Shown: positions 23,801 through 33,906, counted from the first letter of the stretch. The stretch is DNA of 64,000 nt from Leguminivora glycinivorella (GCF_023078275.1 NC_062982.1:6646501-6710500); one strand, 5' to 3'. Numbers and translations are program-made. Notes: generated from the sequence alone by a model not told the origin.

Positions 23801-26800
23801 GGATCTGGAAAAAGCACTCGAGATGGCAGACACTCACTTTTTAATCATGGGCGACTTCAATGCGAAAATTGGCCAACCGAGACCTCATGAGAAACCAATA
23901 ATGGGCAGCTATGGGTATGGAGAACGAAACACAAGGGGCGAACGACTGATAGCATTCGCCCAGGCGAATAAACTGTCTATACTGAACACACATTTCAAAA
24001 AGAAAGAATCGAGAAAATGGACCTGGAGAGCCCCAAATAACAAAACTACAAATGAAATTGACTTCATACTTAGCCCAAATCCCGAACAAGCAACTAACCT
24101 AGAGGTCCTCAACAAAATAAATTTCCCATCAGACCATAGGATGCTGCGATGCTCCCTAAAAATGCAACAACCTAAAACTAGTAGACGTAACTTTACATGC
24201 CTAACAAACAAGCTGCAGACTGCTCAAGACAAAGAAAAATATATACAAAACTTAAAAACAAACATAAAAATTCTAGAAGCAACCATCGATAATGAGGAAA
24301 ATATACAAACCATTAGCAACACATTAGAAGAAACAATATCAAAAAGTATGAATACAGATAAAATAAGTGATAATAGCAATAAAAGTAACAAAATTATTAG
24401 CGAACAAACACTCAAGTTAATAGAGAGAAGGACAGAGCTGCTAGCTACAAGAAATAGGACAAAAGAAATGAAGAAGGAACTCGGGGAACTCTTCAAGAAA
24501 ACCAGCAGAGCACTCAGAGAAGACTACGAGGTCTACCGAAAATCAGTAGTAGAGAGAAATATGTCAAAATTCCGTAGCACCAAGAGAGCATACAAGGAAC
24601 TCTCAACGTACAAAAACTGGATACAAGGACTAAACGATGAAGAGTACAAATCAAGAGATAGAAATTTTATAATAAAACATGCAACAGCTTTCTACTCCGA
24701 ACTGTACAAACAACCGGAAGATACAACACAACAAGAACAAAATAACTCTGCCCAACAAGAAACACAGTTAACAACAGTAAATCCAATAGATGCAAAAGAA
24801 GTGATGGAACACATTAAAAGGCTAAAACCTGACAAGAGCCCGGGCCCAGATCAACTTACAAATGATGCCTTGAAAACTGGAGCTCCTATACTAGCAGAAC
24901 CCTTAGCCAAGATTTTTAACAAAGTACTAGTAGAAGAAAAAGTTCCAACTCAATGGTGTCAATCCAACATCATACTGCTCTATAAAAAGGGAAACCCACT
25001 TGACATCGGCAACTACAGGCCCATCAGCCTACTTTCCTCAGTATACAAGCTTTTCTCGTCAATATTACTGAGCAGAATAGCACCAAGGATCGACAGAAAC
25101 CAGCCTATTGAACAAGCCGGCTTCAGACCTCAATTCTCTACGATTGACCACATACATGCCACCGAACAAATTATAGAAAAATTCAAAGAGTTTAAAAGAC
25201 CGCTGTATGTGGCGTTTGTAGACTACTCAAAAGCGTTCGACAGCTTAATACACACATCAATATGGAAAGCGCTGAATAGCAACAACATTAATGAGAAATA
25301 TATTAACATCATCAAGAACATTTACTCCAACAGCGTCAGTAGAGTGAAACTGGAGAGACTAGGAGAGGAATTTAAAATTGCTAAAGGTGTCAGACAAGGG
25401 GACCCCCTCTCTCCAAAACTATTTATAGCGGTGCTGGAAGAAATATTTCAAAAACTTCAATGGGAAAAGAAAGGTATATGGATATCAAACAAAAAACTCA
25501 CGCATTTGAGGTTTGCGGACGATGTCGTTCTATTTAGTGAAACAGCCAAGGGTATGGAAACAATGCTAACGAGCCTAAACGCAGAGAGTCAAAAAGTAGG
25601 CCTCCACATGAACGCGTCTAAAACAAAAATTTTAACTAACAGTCACAAAACATGTATAACTGTAGAAGGAAAAGCAATAGAATATGTGAACAACTATGTA
25701 TACTTAGGAAAAATGATTTCATTTGACCCTAACAGCAACGAAAACGAGGTAGATAGGAGGATAAACATAGCTTGGAGAAAATACTGGTCACATAAAGAAA
25801 TCCTAAAAGGAAATTACAGTTTAAAAATAAAGAAAATAGTCATGGATTCCTGCATACTACCCAGTTTGACATATGGATGCCAGACATGGGTTTTCACCGA
25901 GAAAGTACGAGGAAAAATCTTATCTTGCCAACATGGGATGGAGAGAAGCCTTTTAAACCTAAAAAGAATAAATAAAGTCAGAAACACTGTTATTAGATCA
26001 CAAACAAAGGTAACAGACGCACTGCAGTATAGCTTAAGGCAAAAATGGAGATGGGCCGGACATTTGGCAAGGTACAAAGATAATAGGTGGACTGTTCTGG
26101 CAACCAAATGGAAAGGTCCTCTTGGAAAAAGAAACAGAGGGAAACAAAGAAAAAGATGGAATGATGACATCATAGAAACCGCAGGAAATAATTGGGAGCA
26201 TATTGCGGAAAACAAAAACAAATGGAAGAAGATGGAGGAGGCTTTTACCCTCAAGGGATCACACATCAATATATAATAAACAAAAATAATATAACAAAAT
26301 AAATATGGGATGTGTGAGAACAAAGCTAAATAATAATAATAATAAGCATGCTCCATTCTCAGATTGTATTAACATTGAGAAAATATTTACTTTTACCCAA
26401 TTAAAGCAAAAGTAGGAGAATAAGCGACACTACCATGAAACCTTGGTAATTAATCAAAATCAACCGCCAACCACCGTTTTAGCATCATCATCAGAGAGAG
26501 TTCCTCTAACTCGATGTTGGCCTGCTCATTCGTAGTTATTCTTATTGTCGAACTTGAGGGTGTTCTTGCTGAGCACAACTGCTTCCAGGGTCAATAAATC
26601 CAAAGAGTTTCTTAGAGGTGTCAGTTGCCAGGATGCCTGGTGAGATCGAAGAAACTCGACGTCCCACAGGACAGTCATATAGATTGAGCAGATATATAAT
26701 ATTGATAAAGAATCTCACCTCCGGCTTAGCATCATCAGAGATCTTGGTCTTGGCGAGCTGCGTGCGAAGCTCCTCGAACTCGGTGTTGGCCTGCTCGAAG

Positions 26801-29800
26801 TCGTAGTCGTTGTCGAACTTGAGCGGGTTCTTGCTGCGCGGCACGAAGCCGCGCCCCGTGCCGCGCGAGCGGCCGCGCCAGCCGCCGCGCCCGTAGCCGC
26901 CGCCTATAAGAGGGAACGTGTTAGTACCATGAAAAAAGACAGCAGTGGGGAAGAGACTTGCCTCTATTTTTAGGTCGTTTCACAAAACGAAACAGCTCGA
27001 GAGGCACTTGTGGTTCTTGTTCACTCCTGAGAGTCCCGAGTCGAACTGCTTGAAGTTTATTTATTGACTCGCAGAACCACAGACGGCAAGAAACGGTATG
27101 GGCATTACAGGCTATCAAATCGACATCATTAGCTGGGTCCACAGTGGCCGCACGAGAACTATTTTGAACAGGCGACCGAGGCCGCCGTCTTGCCGTACAA
27201 ATATGCGTTTGCGAGGCTCGCGTGCGGGCCGAGCAAGGGCGATTTCCTCTCGAGGCGTGCGGCCAGTGTGGACCCGGCTATTGACGAGTCTTTTATTTTG
27301 GGCTTATGAAGATTTTACTTTTAATTAATTTTTAGATTCTTCATCAGTAACTTTAAGAAAGCTCTCCAATTATCAATGTTTAAACGAAGATGAACAAACT
27401 GAAGGAGCCAAAGAAACATCCTGTTAATTTCATGTATAATCAATATAATCATTGATTAAAATATTTAAAATCAACTACCTACCTCCAAACTGTCCTTGCT
27501 GATGATGATGCTGATTTTGCTGGTGGTGCTGATTCTGCTGGTGCTGATTTTGCTGGTGATGTTGGTTCTGGTGCTGGTTTGCTGGTGGTTCTGCGCCTGC
27601 TGCGGGTGGGCGGGCGCGGGCGCGCCGCCGCTGGGGTAGCGCTGCCGGTTGCGCGAGGAGGTGCGGTTGCGGGGTTGCTGCTGCTGCTTGGGGTTGCTGC
27701 CGCGGCGGCTGTCACGCTGCTGACCCGACCCGCTCGCGATCGAACCCGCCTGCGCAACAAATACGAAATATAGAAGGCAGTTTTTGATCTCGAGACTTGA
27801 GAGCAATCTGACCGAGCGTCGGCGTCTAGTGACAGTAGTGACTTGTTCGAGCGTTAGGGCGGACGCTAGGGATAACAAGATGACAACGCTCTAAAGACGC
27901 TATTTGTAGAGGGGGTCTAAAATTTCCAGCCCAGAATTGAAGAACTTAGAAATTAATTTTGAACATCATTTCCACGGCGATATTTCACCTGCTCGAGAGG
28001 TTATAACACTTATAACCGGATATCTGTATAAAACCTAAACAACTAGTGAAAACATAGAACTTTGAACTAGTAATAATTGAGAAAGTATACATAAATTCTG
28101 AGATATCTTAAGCAAAAAATTATTGGTGTATCAATAAAATTCAATAAACGCAAACACAATCCTACAACTGTATCCATTTGATGACCTAAGACATTCTTAG
28201 ATAATTGTGTGAACCTTTTCACTATCCACGTAATAGTGTAAACAATAGAAAAAAATAGAAAAAATAGAAATAATTTATTATGAATAACATAAGTGTACAT
28301 TGGTTTTTCTTAAAGACTAAGAATTTTAACAATAGGTCTGAACACTTTGTATCTAATGAGTAAAACAATGCCTGTCACTATTATCACCATAGCTAGAATC
28401 AAGTAGAATCATAGAATCATACCAATTTGACCGCCCTATCGGTAACATGTTGTTTAGTTAACCAGGCAGCGCTATCAAAATCGCTGTCTTTGTGCTTTGT
28501 GGAGATGCACATCACCACCAAAACTGATGGCGGCAGATATGCACATAGCCCGTGAGCATGCAGGCGAGCATTCTACCACTGAACTCTATCTACATCTGTG
28601 CACAACGTTACCATAAACAAAATACTGAGTTTACTGGTGATACTGTAGGCCTAGCACATGATGGCCGCGAGAGTATGTCGCCGCGAGATAGATGACACGT
28701 CTTCTTCTAACTGTATAAATGACATAAGGACGGGTAGTCTATCTCGCGGCGACATACTCTCGCGGCAATCATGTGCTAACCCTGCTGCTGTCCATAAAAC
28801 TGACAACAGACCGAAAAGTATGTTTTAGTTTAGGCGCATTTATGTTAAAATACAATTCTAATAACATAAGAATTTGTAAAAAATCTAATTGGATTTATAT
28901 GATAAAAATAGAGTAGAAGAGTTAAGTATGAAGTTAGGATGTAATATGGCCAAAAACTTAATTTAGATTTCCCAGGACGGAGTTTGAAAATTGAAAACAT
29001 CCATTAATTTTATAAACAAATCAATTTTTTTTAGACGCATGGGTTGCCAGACCTGTTAACAATCGCCTTAATATAATCATTCCTGTTTGCAAACCCAAAT
29101 ATTATGTATCTATACACTGTGTTTCGACTAACACTAAAAATGAATTGAGTTTGTTTAGAATCGAGATAGAATAGATTGAGCTATATCTTGATGGGGGTAA
29201 TATTTTTATTTAAATTAGAATTTATTTTTTAAGGCCCATTTATTGTATTATTTTTGGCTAATTACAACCTTGTCATTTTGAATTTTAGTTTCTCCGTGTT
29301 GTAACACGCTTTTTTTGAAGGCGGTTTTATTTTTTGTTAAAAAGTTAATTTATTTGTTGATTTTTAGTGGTTCCTAGTGATATTATATGTATCAGTCCGA
29401 ATATGTGTACAGTAGTGAAAGAATTATCCTTTAAGTCTAACCGTTGAGGAGTTGACCTTCCATCATCAAGCTCAGCCACATAAAATTATTAGTTTATCAG
29501 GCGTAAATACTGGTGTACCTTTGAAAAATACACTAAGAACATTACATGTGCCTATAACATTTGAAGAGTTCCCTCAATTTCTACATGATCCCATCATCAG
29601 ACCCCGACTTAGCTGTGCCAATGGGACCATCTGGTATACCCCGATCAAAAAAAAAATTTTGAAAATCGGTCCACGATCCTCGGAGATATCGAGTAACGTA
29701 CAAAAAAAAAAACATTCAGTCGAATTGAGAACCTCCTCCTTTTTTGAAGTCGGTTAATTAATTGAGTAGAAGAGCTAAAAGTCGAAGTAGAGATGTTATT

Positions 29801-32800
29801 TGGCCAGAAAATTAAAATTCAATTTGAAAAAAATGACACCTTAATTAACGATAATTAAAAATGAATATTCTAGATGGGTTTCGAAAGGTTAACAAAAAAT
29901 AAAAATGAGTTTGTCTGAGGTTTTGAGTGAAACAAGAAGAATATTATGTATCTATATGTATATAGATACATAGACACAACAGCTCCAGTAATTTAATCTT
30001 CAGGAAATTGGATCTTTCATGGCTCATTTTACAAAGTTGTTTCACACAAAGACAGTGTTGTAGAGGCATGATACTATGAATAAGTAACTAAGTAACAACA
30101 CTTCTTTAAAAATCACATTCAATGTATAAGATTTTTTAAAATTAAAAACATATGTTCACACAACATTAATACTTTTGTAGAGAACCATAAGTACAAAACC
30201 ATAAGGATTACTATTTTTTTTTTTAATTATAATTATACATAGAAAATTAAAAGTACAATCAATGAAAATTAAAATACTGATTTTTAAATAAAAACAATAA
30301 AACAAAGAAATACTGGCAGACATTTAAAACCTATATTTTACAAAGTGAAATTGTGCATTTACCTGAGTGCCTTGATCAGCCGTGGGGCTCTTCCTATGCC
30401 CAATGGCCGGAGTGCCCGATCTCGAAGCATTCTGCTGAGATCCTCCTCCAATAAGGTCAAGCATGGAACCTAAAAATAGAAACAGAATAATTCATGATCT
30501 ACTAAATTCTGAGGCTGTGAAGACTGATGTTTGGAAATTGTAAGCAGCTTTCTCTTTTGCTCCAATTGAAGCATAATAGGCCTGAGTGCACACTGGGAGG
30601 AGTTTGGAGGGCAGGGCATTGGGGCGGGCTCACTTGCGTCCAACCTATGCAGCGTCACAGTATAATAAAGAGTACTATCGTACAGTATGGCCACTCGCGC
30701 TCCCCGCTGAAAGTACCGCCCACCCCCTCTCGGTTACCTCACAGTTACCGTCTGTCAAAAACACGAACAGTCGACCTGTCATATTTCACTCATACAAGCA
30801 TAGTACGCGTTCACCTACACGAGCTAAGACTGTGTGCTAGGAATGCGCCTCTTTCAATATATTTGATCGCCAGTGTCCGAGTGTGGCAGCATGGACTCAG
30901 GACACTTATACAGTCAACCAATGGGAACCCTAGGTCACTGTACAACTATGTCACAGTGACGTTATAAATCAGATTGTAAGAAATTTCTTACTGCTTGTCA
31001 TTTTGACATGGTTGTAAAGCGGCCTAGGGTTCCAATTGGTTGACCAAACTTCAATTTTGACATGCACGCCGCACGCTCAATATTAGTGTGCAATTAGGGC
31101 TTACCCTGATGTTAAAGATGCCTGCAATTTGCAAGCTTTGGTGTATACAGTAGATGCTATATAATTAATAAATAGAAAGCAAGGATGTAATGGAACTAAG
31201 CCTAATTCAGACAAGCAACAGACCAAGTAATATGCATCTTGCGATTTTCGATTAAGGTTAGTTTTAACCCTTTGATTGCCACAACTAATGTACCAAAACC
31301 AGTTCAGAGGTGTTTTAGCAAAAATGTGTACCTGGTGACTACCAGCTATATGTTATTCTGTAAGCTGCAAAAATATGTGACATGATCTTATGGCTCTACA
31401 AATAATCCTGTCAGATACTTTTAACATGTTATTGCAGGTATTAAAAAGTACTTACAATCCATATGTTCTTAACATTAACATACCTTTATATTGATATGGA
31501 AAATGTCTATTTTAGAATAATTATTGAAGGTCCCATTAATTACATAGTAAAGAAAATTTTAATTCAAATTAGAATGCAACAGGAGACCTCTTTATGGCCA
31601 CTGGTTAAAAAAAAAACAGAATAATTAAATACTAAAAAAAAACACAATTTTTTTTGATAAAACACTATTATGATGTGGCATTGGCATTGATGCCCCAATA
31701 TTAGTGACATTCAAAGGGTCAATGAACTAGTTAGTCAGGTCATTTAGATTTTAGTTCTTAGTTAGAAGCACTAATTTTAAAAACAAATATAACACCAGGC
31801 ACCCAGTAGTAAAATTACTCTAGTAACTAAGTGGATGTTAGTAGCAGAAAAATTAAGAATTACTTGTGAGTAAAGTTATTAAGTAATTATTACTGTTAGT
31901 TAACATGTGGGTAGACAAATATAATGGTGGATGGCATTAATTACTAAGTAGTTAAGCTAAGTAATACATGAGCATGCATATCATGATTAGTTTTATTAAT
32001 GTTAGTTCCAAAGCAGACACTTTACACAGAGATAGTTCAAAGTATCTGCTTGAGAAATGACAAAAATCGCAATGTAGCATCTGTGAAAGCGGTGGCTTGA
32101 AAAGAATCTTTTGAAAACCTTGGTCTTTCACTTGGTTGTGGTGGACCACTCCTGATCCAATAGGAGCGGTCATGGGCATGTGCTGCGGGGGCAGCTCCAC
32201 AGACGTCTGCGGAGACAACTCACTCGTCTTGTTGAGTGAAGCGTGCACACTCCCTGGGAAACCAGCCATGGGGTGGTACTGCGGATACTGGGTCTGGCCG
32301 ATGACCGGGTGGTTGAACTGCTGCGGGAACTGGCCCGGAGCGGCGCCGCCGCCCAGCGACGGCGGCACCGACATCTGCATGATGGCCGGGTCATTGGGTA
32401 GAGGGGGAACATTGTTCAGAACTCTGATATCCTTGATGTCCGTGCCCCGGAAAAGGATGTAGTCATACACCTGGCTCTGAGGAGCGACTGGGAATTGCGT
32501 CTCTCTATCCTCAGTCCCGAAGGATCGCACTGAAAGAGTCAGTAATTAGTTAGATGCAGGTGCACTAAAAAACAAATTTATAAAAAAGGTTTTTCGTGTT
32601 TCAGTTCATTGTTAGCAATTCAGAAAGTTAAATAAGAAAGGGACCAAGGAACAAAGGAAAGTAGTTGTTTATGAGGGAACTAACAGCATTATCAACGTCA
32701 TCAAAGCCAAGCCGCGGTCACTAAACTTAACATTTTCGAGATGAGGGTAGAGTTAACTATATTTGCCACGTTATAAGGCAATGAATCGGCATTTCTTTGT

Positions 32801-33163
32801 GGGAAAATGCTATTAAATGCTGTAATTTTTAATTTTGCAGTTTGCCAATAAACAACGATAAGCTTCTAAAATAATAAAGGAGGGAAAAGATATAGGAGCT
32901 GTCCGGAGGACTACACAAAAGGTTGGACAATAAATTACATCATCAATATACTAGAAATACAATTGGAAAGTGATTACGAGACAAAAAAAAGGAAAATGCT
33001 ATAAAGTGTAATACGACAACAGAATCCATTTGTCAAACTTACCACTAGCCAAAGCGATGGTACATTCCTGAGGATCGACGGTGAAAAGTCGGCCTTCGTA
33101 ACGTATGTCGGCTTTAGATATTAGGCTTATTTTGGAGCCCAATTCAGGCATACCAGAACTCAT
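17810..33163 (-). CDS. tral: Trailer hitch / LSM14 homologue (Sm-like mRNP protein, 9 exons)
   Basis: Exons in order: 33163-33043, 32529-32119, 30469-30363, 27749-27483, 26903-26719, 21974-21802, 21216-21073, 19193-19018 and, tentatively, 17841-17810. LSM14/Scd6 proteins bind the DEAD-box helicase DDX6/Me31B and 4E-T in P-bodies to repress mRNAs; Drosophila Tral also acts in oocyte secretion. Exons 1-2 encode the N-terminal LSm fold (PELGSKISLISKADIRYEGR, then SFGTEDRE and YILFRGTDIKD). Exon 5 has the FDF region (LKFDNDYDFEQAN), exon 6 the FFD box (YDKTKSFFDNISCE), exon 7 the TFG box (ERKLNSETFGV); exons 7-8 are RGG- and QN-rich. I start at the internal Met (MSSGMPELGSK) because family members begin there; an in-frame Met lies 11 codons upstream. 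The last exon, giving HRDGHGRGP-stop, is inferred from phase only. Exon 4 is one base short (see 27578). Confidence 0.88.
18462..18668 (+). repeat. Dispersed repeat family S, copy 4
   Basis: Plus-orientation, slightly shortened copy inside LSM14 intron 8, ending TCGTTTTAGCGTCGGGGG. Confidence 0.8.
18806..18934. mobile_element. MITE, AGGGCCAGTTGCATCAA family
   Basis: 129-bp element with inverted termini AGGGCCAGTTGCATCAA and TTGATGCAACCGGCCCT. It is the same family as 58200-58328 and the fragment at 4187. It lies 83 bp from LSM14 exon 8. Confidence 0.85.
20104..20190 (+). repeat. Retroelement tail with TTTTA repeat
   Basis: Ends AATAAATGCATTTTATTTTA and TTTTATTTATT. This looks like the 3' end of a severely truncated non-LTR insertion in LSM14 intron 7. 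Confidence 0.4.
20540..20640 (+). repeat. Dispersed repeat fragment (GACTAGCCAAAGGC family)
   Basis: Shares ATGAATGGGCTGGGCTTACT, CCACAGACTAGCCAAAGGCA and ACGATGGAGTGAGCTCGCCC with fragments at 40225-40320 (plus) and 56520-56610 (minus). Unclassified. Confidence 0.6.
21504..21745 (-). pseudogene. Decayed duplicate of LSM14 exon 6, split by a MITE
   Basis: Just downstream of exon 6 in the transcript, the minus strand reads a second copy of the FFD-box exon in two pieces. About 21745-21681 encodes GDLDKKDDSGND, against ELDKKDDSGNE in exon 6. About 21553-21504 encodes RYSGYDKIKSFFHKISCE, against GYSGYDKTKSFFDNISCE. The MITE at 21557-21677 lies between the halves. The copy has substitutions in key FFD-box positions (FFDN to FFHK) and no clear donor site, so it is a relic and not an alternative exon. 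Confidence 0.8.
21557..21677. mobile_element. MITE with 21-bp TIRs and TAA target duplication
   Basis: 121 bp. The left end AGCCTCCGCCACACATGAGC and its complement at the right end are flanked on both sides by TAA (21554-21556 and 21678-21680). A 3-bp TWA duplication is typical of PIF/Harbinger-type elements. It inserted into the duplicated LSM14 exon 6. Confidence 0.85.
22533..23306 (+). CDS. Retrotransposon ORF1 protein (coiled coil, RNA-binding type)
   Basis: 257 residues, very rich in Lys, Glu and Asn. Residues about 1-65 form a heptad-like coiled coil (KLQKELEKQTDLL, then KLKKKVDQLEKKIEYMENEK). A block follows that resembles the RRM-like core of LINE ORF1 proteins (NNIIIHGLKEG, then IYRIGKNKKGEKPRPTLLSF) and a basic helical region (EKRKALIPQLIEEREKGKIA). 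The tail is Ser/Asn/Thr-rich. Such proteins coat the element RNA and act as chaperones. The ATG is the first in the frame after the 5' UTR. The stop is TAG in the context GCA-TAG-CAA-CTA; see the readthrough entry. Confidence 0.85.
   Translation: MEAQFELYFAKLQKELEKQTDLLTTRITNTIDEKLKPVLEENSKLKKKVDQLEKKIEYMENEKKSNNIIIHGLKEGEKTTTDLIKYVQEKFLTELNISIEAADINKIYRIGKNKKGEKPRPTLLSFVSGWKKLEVLRNKSKSKELQLTEDYSKEILEKRKALIPQLIEEREKGKIAYIKYDKLIVQEHENTNTRDSRKRELSISPSTSNTQTKKQQITTSSNNHKTNTYNLFRPRSNSNSSEHMRQQLSAKGLEESA
23304..23312 (+). promoter_or_regulatory. Candidate stop-codon readthrough signal TAG-CAACTA
   Basis: The ORF1 stop TAG is followed by CAA CTA, which satisfies the UAG-CARYYA consensus first defined for tobamovirus replicase readthrough. 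ORF2 continues in exactly the same frame with no stop. The first ATG of ORF2 is 252 nt downstream, at 23559, after the motifs TYNVRS and AEVR that the endonuclease needs. This supports expression of ORF2 as an ORF1-ORF2 fusion by readthrough; reinitiation at a non-ATG codon is the alternative. Confidence 0.7.
23307..26276 (+). CDS. Retrotransposon ORF2: endonuclease/reverse transcriptase
   Basis: 989 residues counted from the codon after the ORF1 TAG; an ATG start at 23559 would give only 905 and delete the first endonuclease motifs. An AP-like endonuclease occupies the first about 300 residues: TYNVRSL, GLAEVRK, IQVYAPT, MGDFNAKIG (about 23845) and SDHRML (about 24130). The RT domain follows, with LKPDKSPGPDQ, YRPISLLSSVYKLFS, QAGFRPQFSTIDHI, FVDYSKAFDS (about 25216), GVRQGDPLSP and LRFADDVVLF (FADD at 25512-25523). 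The C-terminal part has QKWRWAGHLARYKDNRW. These catalyse target nicking and target-primed reverse transcription. All catalytic residues that I can identify are present. Confidence 0.9.
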   Translation, partial: QLNQPTTTKLGPNPAGLRGTSDQHPPSKGNNPTISKEHKQKSIKKINICTYNVRSLATTTRLLELNNAIKKLNWDIIGLAEVRKMGSAIEEYSDYILYYIGETKGHHGVGFIVKKFYKNQITSFIGISERVALLKMNFENGPLSLIQVYAPTESANEGKMKKFYQDLEKALEMADTHFLIMGDFNAKIGQPRPHEKPIMGSYGYGERNTRGERLIAFAQANKLSILNTHFKKKESRKWTWRAPNNKTTNEIDFILSPNPEQATNLEVLNKINFPSDHRMLRCSLKMQQPKTSRRNFTCLTNKLQTAQDKEKYIQNLKTNIKILEATIDNEENIQTISNTLEETISKSMNTDKISDNSNKSNKIISEQTLKLIERRTELLATRNRTKEMKKELGELFKKTSRALREDYEVYRKSVVERNMSKFRSTKRAYKELSTYKNWIQGLNDEEYKSRDRNFIIKHATAFYSELYKQPEDTTQQEQNNSAQQETQLTTVNPIDAKEVMEHIKRLKPDKSPGPDQLTNDALKTGAPILAEPLAKIFNKVLVEEKVPTQWCQSNIILLYKKGNPLDIGNYRPISLLSSVYKLFSSILLSRIAPRIDRNQPIEQAGFRPQFSTIDHIHATEQIIEKFKEFKRPLYVAFVDYSKAFDSLIHTSIWKALNSNNINEKYINIIKNIYSNSVSRVKLERLGEEFKIAKGVRQGDPLSPKLFIAVLEEIFQKLQWEKKGIWISNKKLTHLRFADDVVLFSETAKGMETMLTSLNAESQKVGLHMNASKTKILTNSHKTCITVEGKAIEYVNNYVYLGKMISFDPNSNENEVDRRINIAWRKYWSHKEILKGNYSLKIKKIVMDSCILPSLTYGCQTWVFTEKVRGKILSCQHGMERSLLNLKRINKVRNTVIRSQTKVTDALQYSLRQKWRWAGHLARYKDNRWTVLATKWKGPLGKRNRGKQRKRWNDDIIETAGNNWEHIAENKNKWKKMEEAFTLKGSHINI
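26471..26580 (-). pseudogene. Decayed duplicate of LSM14 exon 5 (FDF exon)
   Basis: The minus strand reads SKNTLKFDNKNNYE, then a stop, against SKNPLKFDNDYDFE in exon 5. Downstream, GGCCAACATCGAGTTAGAGG matches the parental EQANTEFEE coding segment, and ATGATGCTAAAACGG matches the exon end (DDAKPE). A 4-nt insertion and a loss of about 30 bp break the frame. The copy lies about 140 bp after exon 5, in the intron. Confidence 0.8.
27578..27580 (-). other. tral: Single-base deletion site in LSM14 exon 4
   Basis: Exon 4 (27483-27749) is 267 nt, but its entry phase (0) and exit phase (1, needed to rebuild the GGGYGRGG junction with exon 5) require 3n+1. The upstream part reads RNRTSSRNRQRYPSGG in one frame; the downstream part reads a Q/H/N-rich tract ending QQGQFGG in another. 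The switch falls in CAGCAAACCAGC, where neighbouring repeats read CAGCAAAATCAG. One A is missing from a run. This could be an assembly error, a polymorphism or a true frameshift. Confidence 0.75.
28652..28778. mobile_element. MITE with ~40-bp TIRs bounded by TA
   Basis: 127 bp. The ends TAGCACATGATGGCCGCGAG and its near-complement extend inward through GTATGTCGCCGCGAGATAGA. The TA at each end is compatible with a TA target, as for Tc1/mariner-type elements. It lies in LSM14 intron 3. Confidence 0.85.
29287..29757 (+). repeat. Dispersed element ending in TTTTTTGAAGTCGGTTAA
   Basis: About 470 bp with CATCATCAAGCTCAGCCACA, an internal A-run after CCCCGATC, and the end CTCCTTTTTTGAAGTCGGTT. A related TTTTTTTGAAGGCGGTTTTA occurs at the left end. 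The single copy here resembles a repeat that I recognise as common in Lepidoptera. A 101-codon open frame inside it has no recognisable domain. Confidence 0.55.
30655..30885 (+). repeat. Dispersed repeat family R, copy 1
   Basis: About 230 bp starting AGTATAATAAAGAGTACTAT and ending ATTTGATCGCCAGTGTCCGA. The copy at 43873-44098 is about 93 percent alike by eye and in the same orientation. Non-coding; the overlapping open frames are shadows. Confidence 0.85.
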
Positions 33164-33906
33164 AATGTCACTTTGTAAATTAACCTCCGATGACAAAGAT
33201 TTTCAATGATTTCGTCAACCATGAAATAGCAGCCACCGAACAAAATGACTGACGGTGACGGACGAAAAGATGGCAACAACTAGCGGCGTTTACAAACAGC
33301 TGAGGTAAATACCTATTTTATAACAGGCAACACCAAGACATAACGGTTAAAAAAATTATGTTGTTAGGGTCCAAATGAAACTAAAATTTAAAGATAAATG
33401 ATATTTCCTTGGAAATGTTAATATTTTTATTTTTATTTTTATCATTAAACTATAGCATTTATTGAGAATTAATAAATGCAATATAATTTTGTACGAAATT
33501 TTACTAAATATTTGATTTAGTGGTGACAAATACGGTCCGAACGAAACTAACAGATTTCAATACTGATGGCGTCATAATTTTCTGTTTTACATTCATCAAA
33601 TCTTTATTTATTTAAAATGTACTGAAATAAATTGTATTAATTCATAATATGTCGTACAATGTAAAATCAAGAAGATTATAAATATTATAACAAAGAAAGT
33701 CATATTGTGGCTGAACGTTTCTTGCCACAGTCCTAATAAATTAGTTTGACAGGACTGATTAAAAAAAAAGCGTCTGTTCTGTTTGTATCTGTTGCGTCCG
33801 TTGAGATTTAATTTACGGATATTAAATAAATATCTTATAATTATATTTGAAGGAATTAAACAGTACCGTGTATAAGGTACCTTGGCTTTTAGAATATCTA
33901 TGCAGC
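33164..33906. promoter_or_regulatory. Shared divergent promoter region of LSM14 and barren
   Basis: 743 bp separate the two start codons, which point away from each other. The 5' UTRs and both promoters must lie here unless unseen first exons exist. The sequence is AT-rich. I see no clear TATA box and cannot place transcription starts. Confidence 0.55.

Larger units (their letters stand above)
22196..26346 (+). mobile_element. Apparently intact two-ORF non-LTR retrotransposon (RTE-like)
   Basis: A 4.15-kb element inserted antisense in LSM14 intron 5. It has a 5' UTR (about 22196-22532), ORF1 (22533-23306), ORF2 in the same frame directly after a TAG (23307-26276), and a short 3' UTR ending in an (AAT)n tail at about 26326-26346, as in RTE-group elements. 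The endonuclease, RT and C-terminal motifs look intact and no frameshift is visible, so it may be young or active. The boundaries are estimates. A possible imperfect target duplication is AAGCACGCT near 22191 and AAGCATGCT at 26344. I assign RTE-like from the endonuclease/RT style and the repeat tail; the exact clade needs phylogeny. Confidence 0.85.

Noticed and set aside
27479..27760. Open frame with Pro/Ala/Ser-rich peptide over LSM14 exon 4
   Set aside because: It is the alternative frame of a Gln-rich repeat. LSM14 family features are read in the other two frames on either side of the single-base deletion.
30527..30967. 146-codon plus-strand open frame
   Set aside because: It runs through dispersed repeat family R; the other copy (43873-44098) does not keep the same frame.
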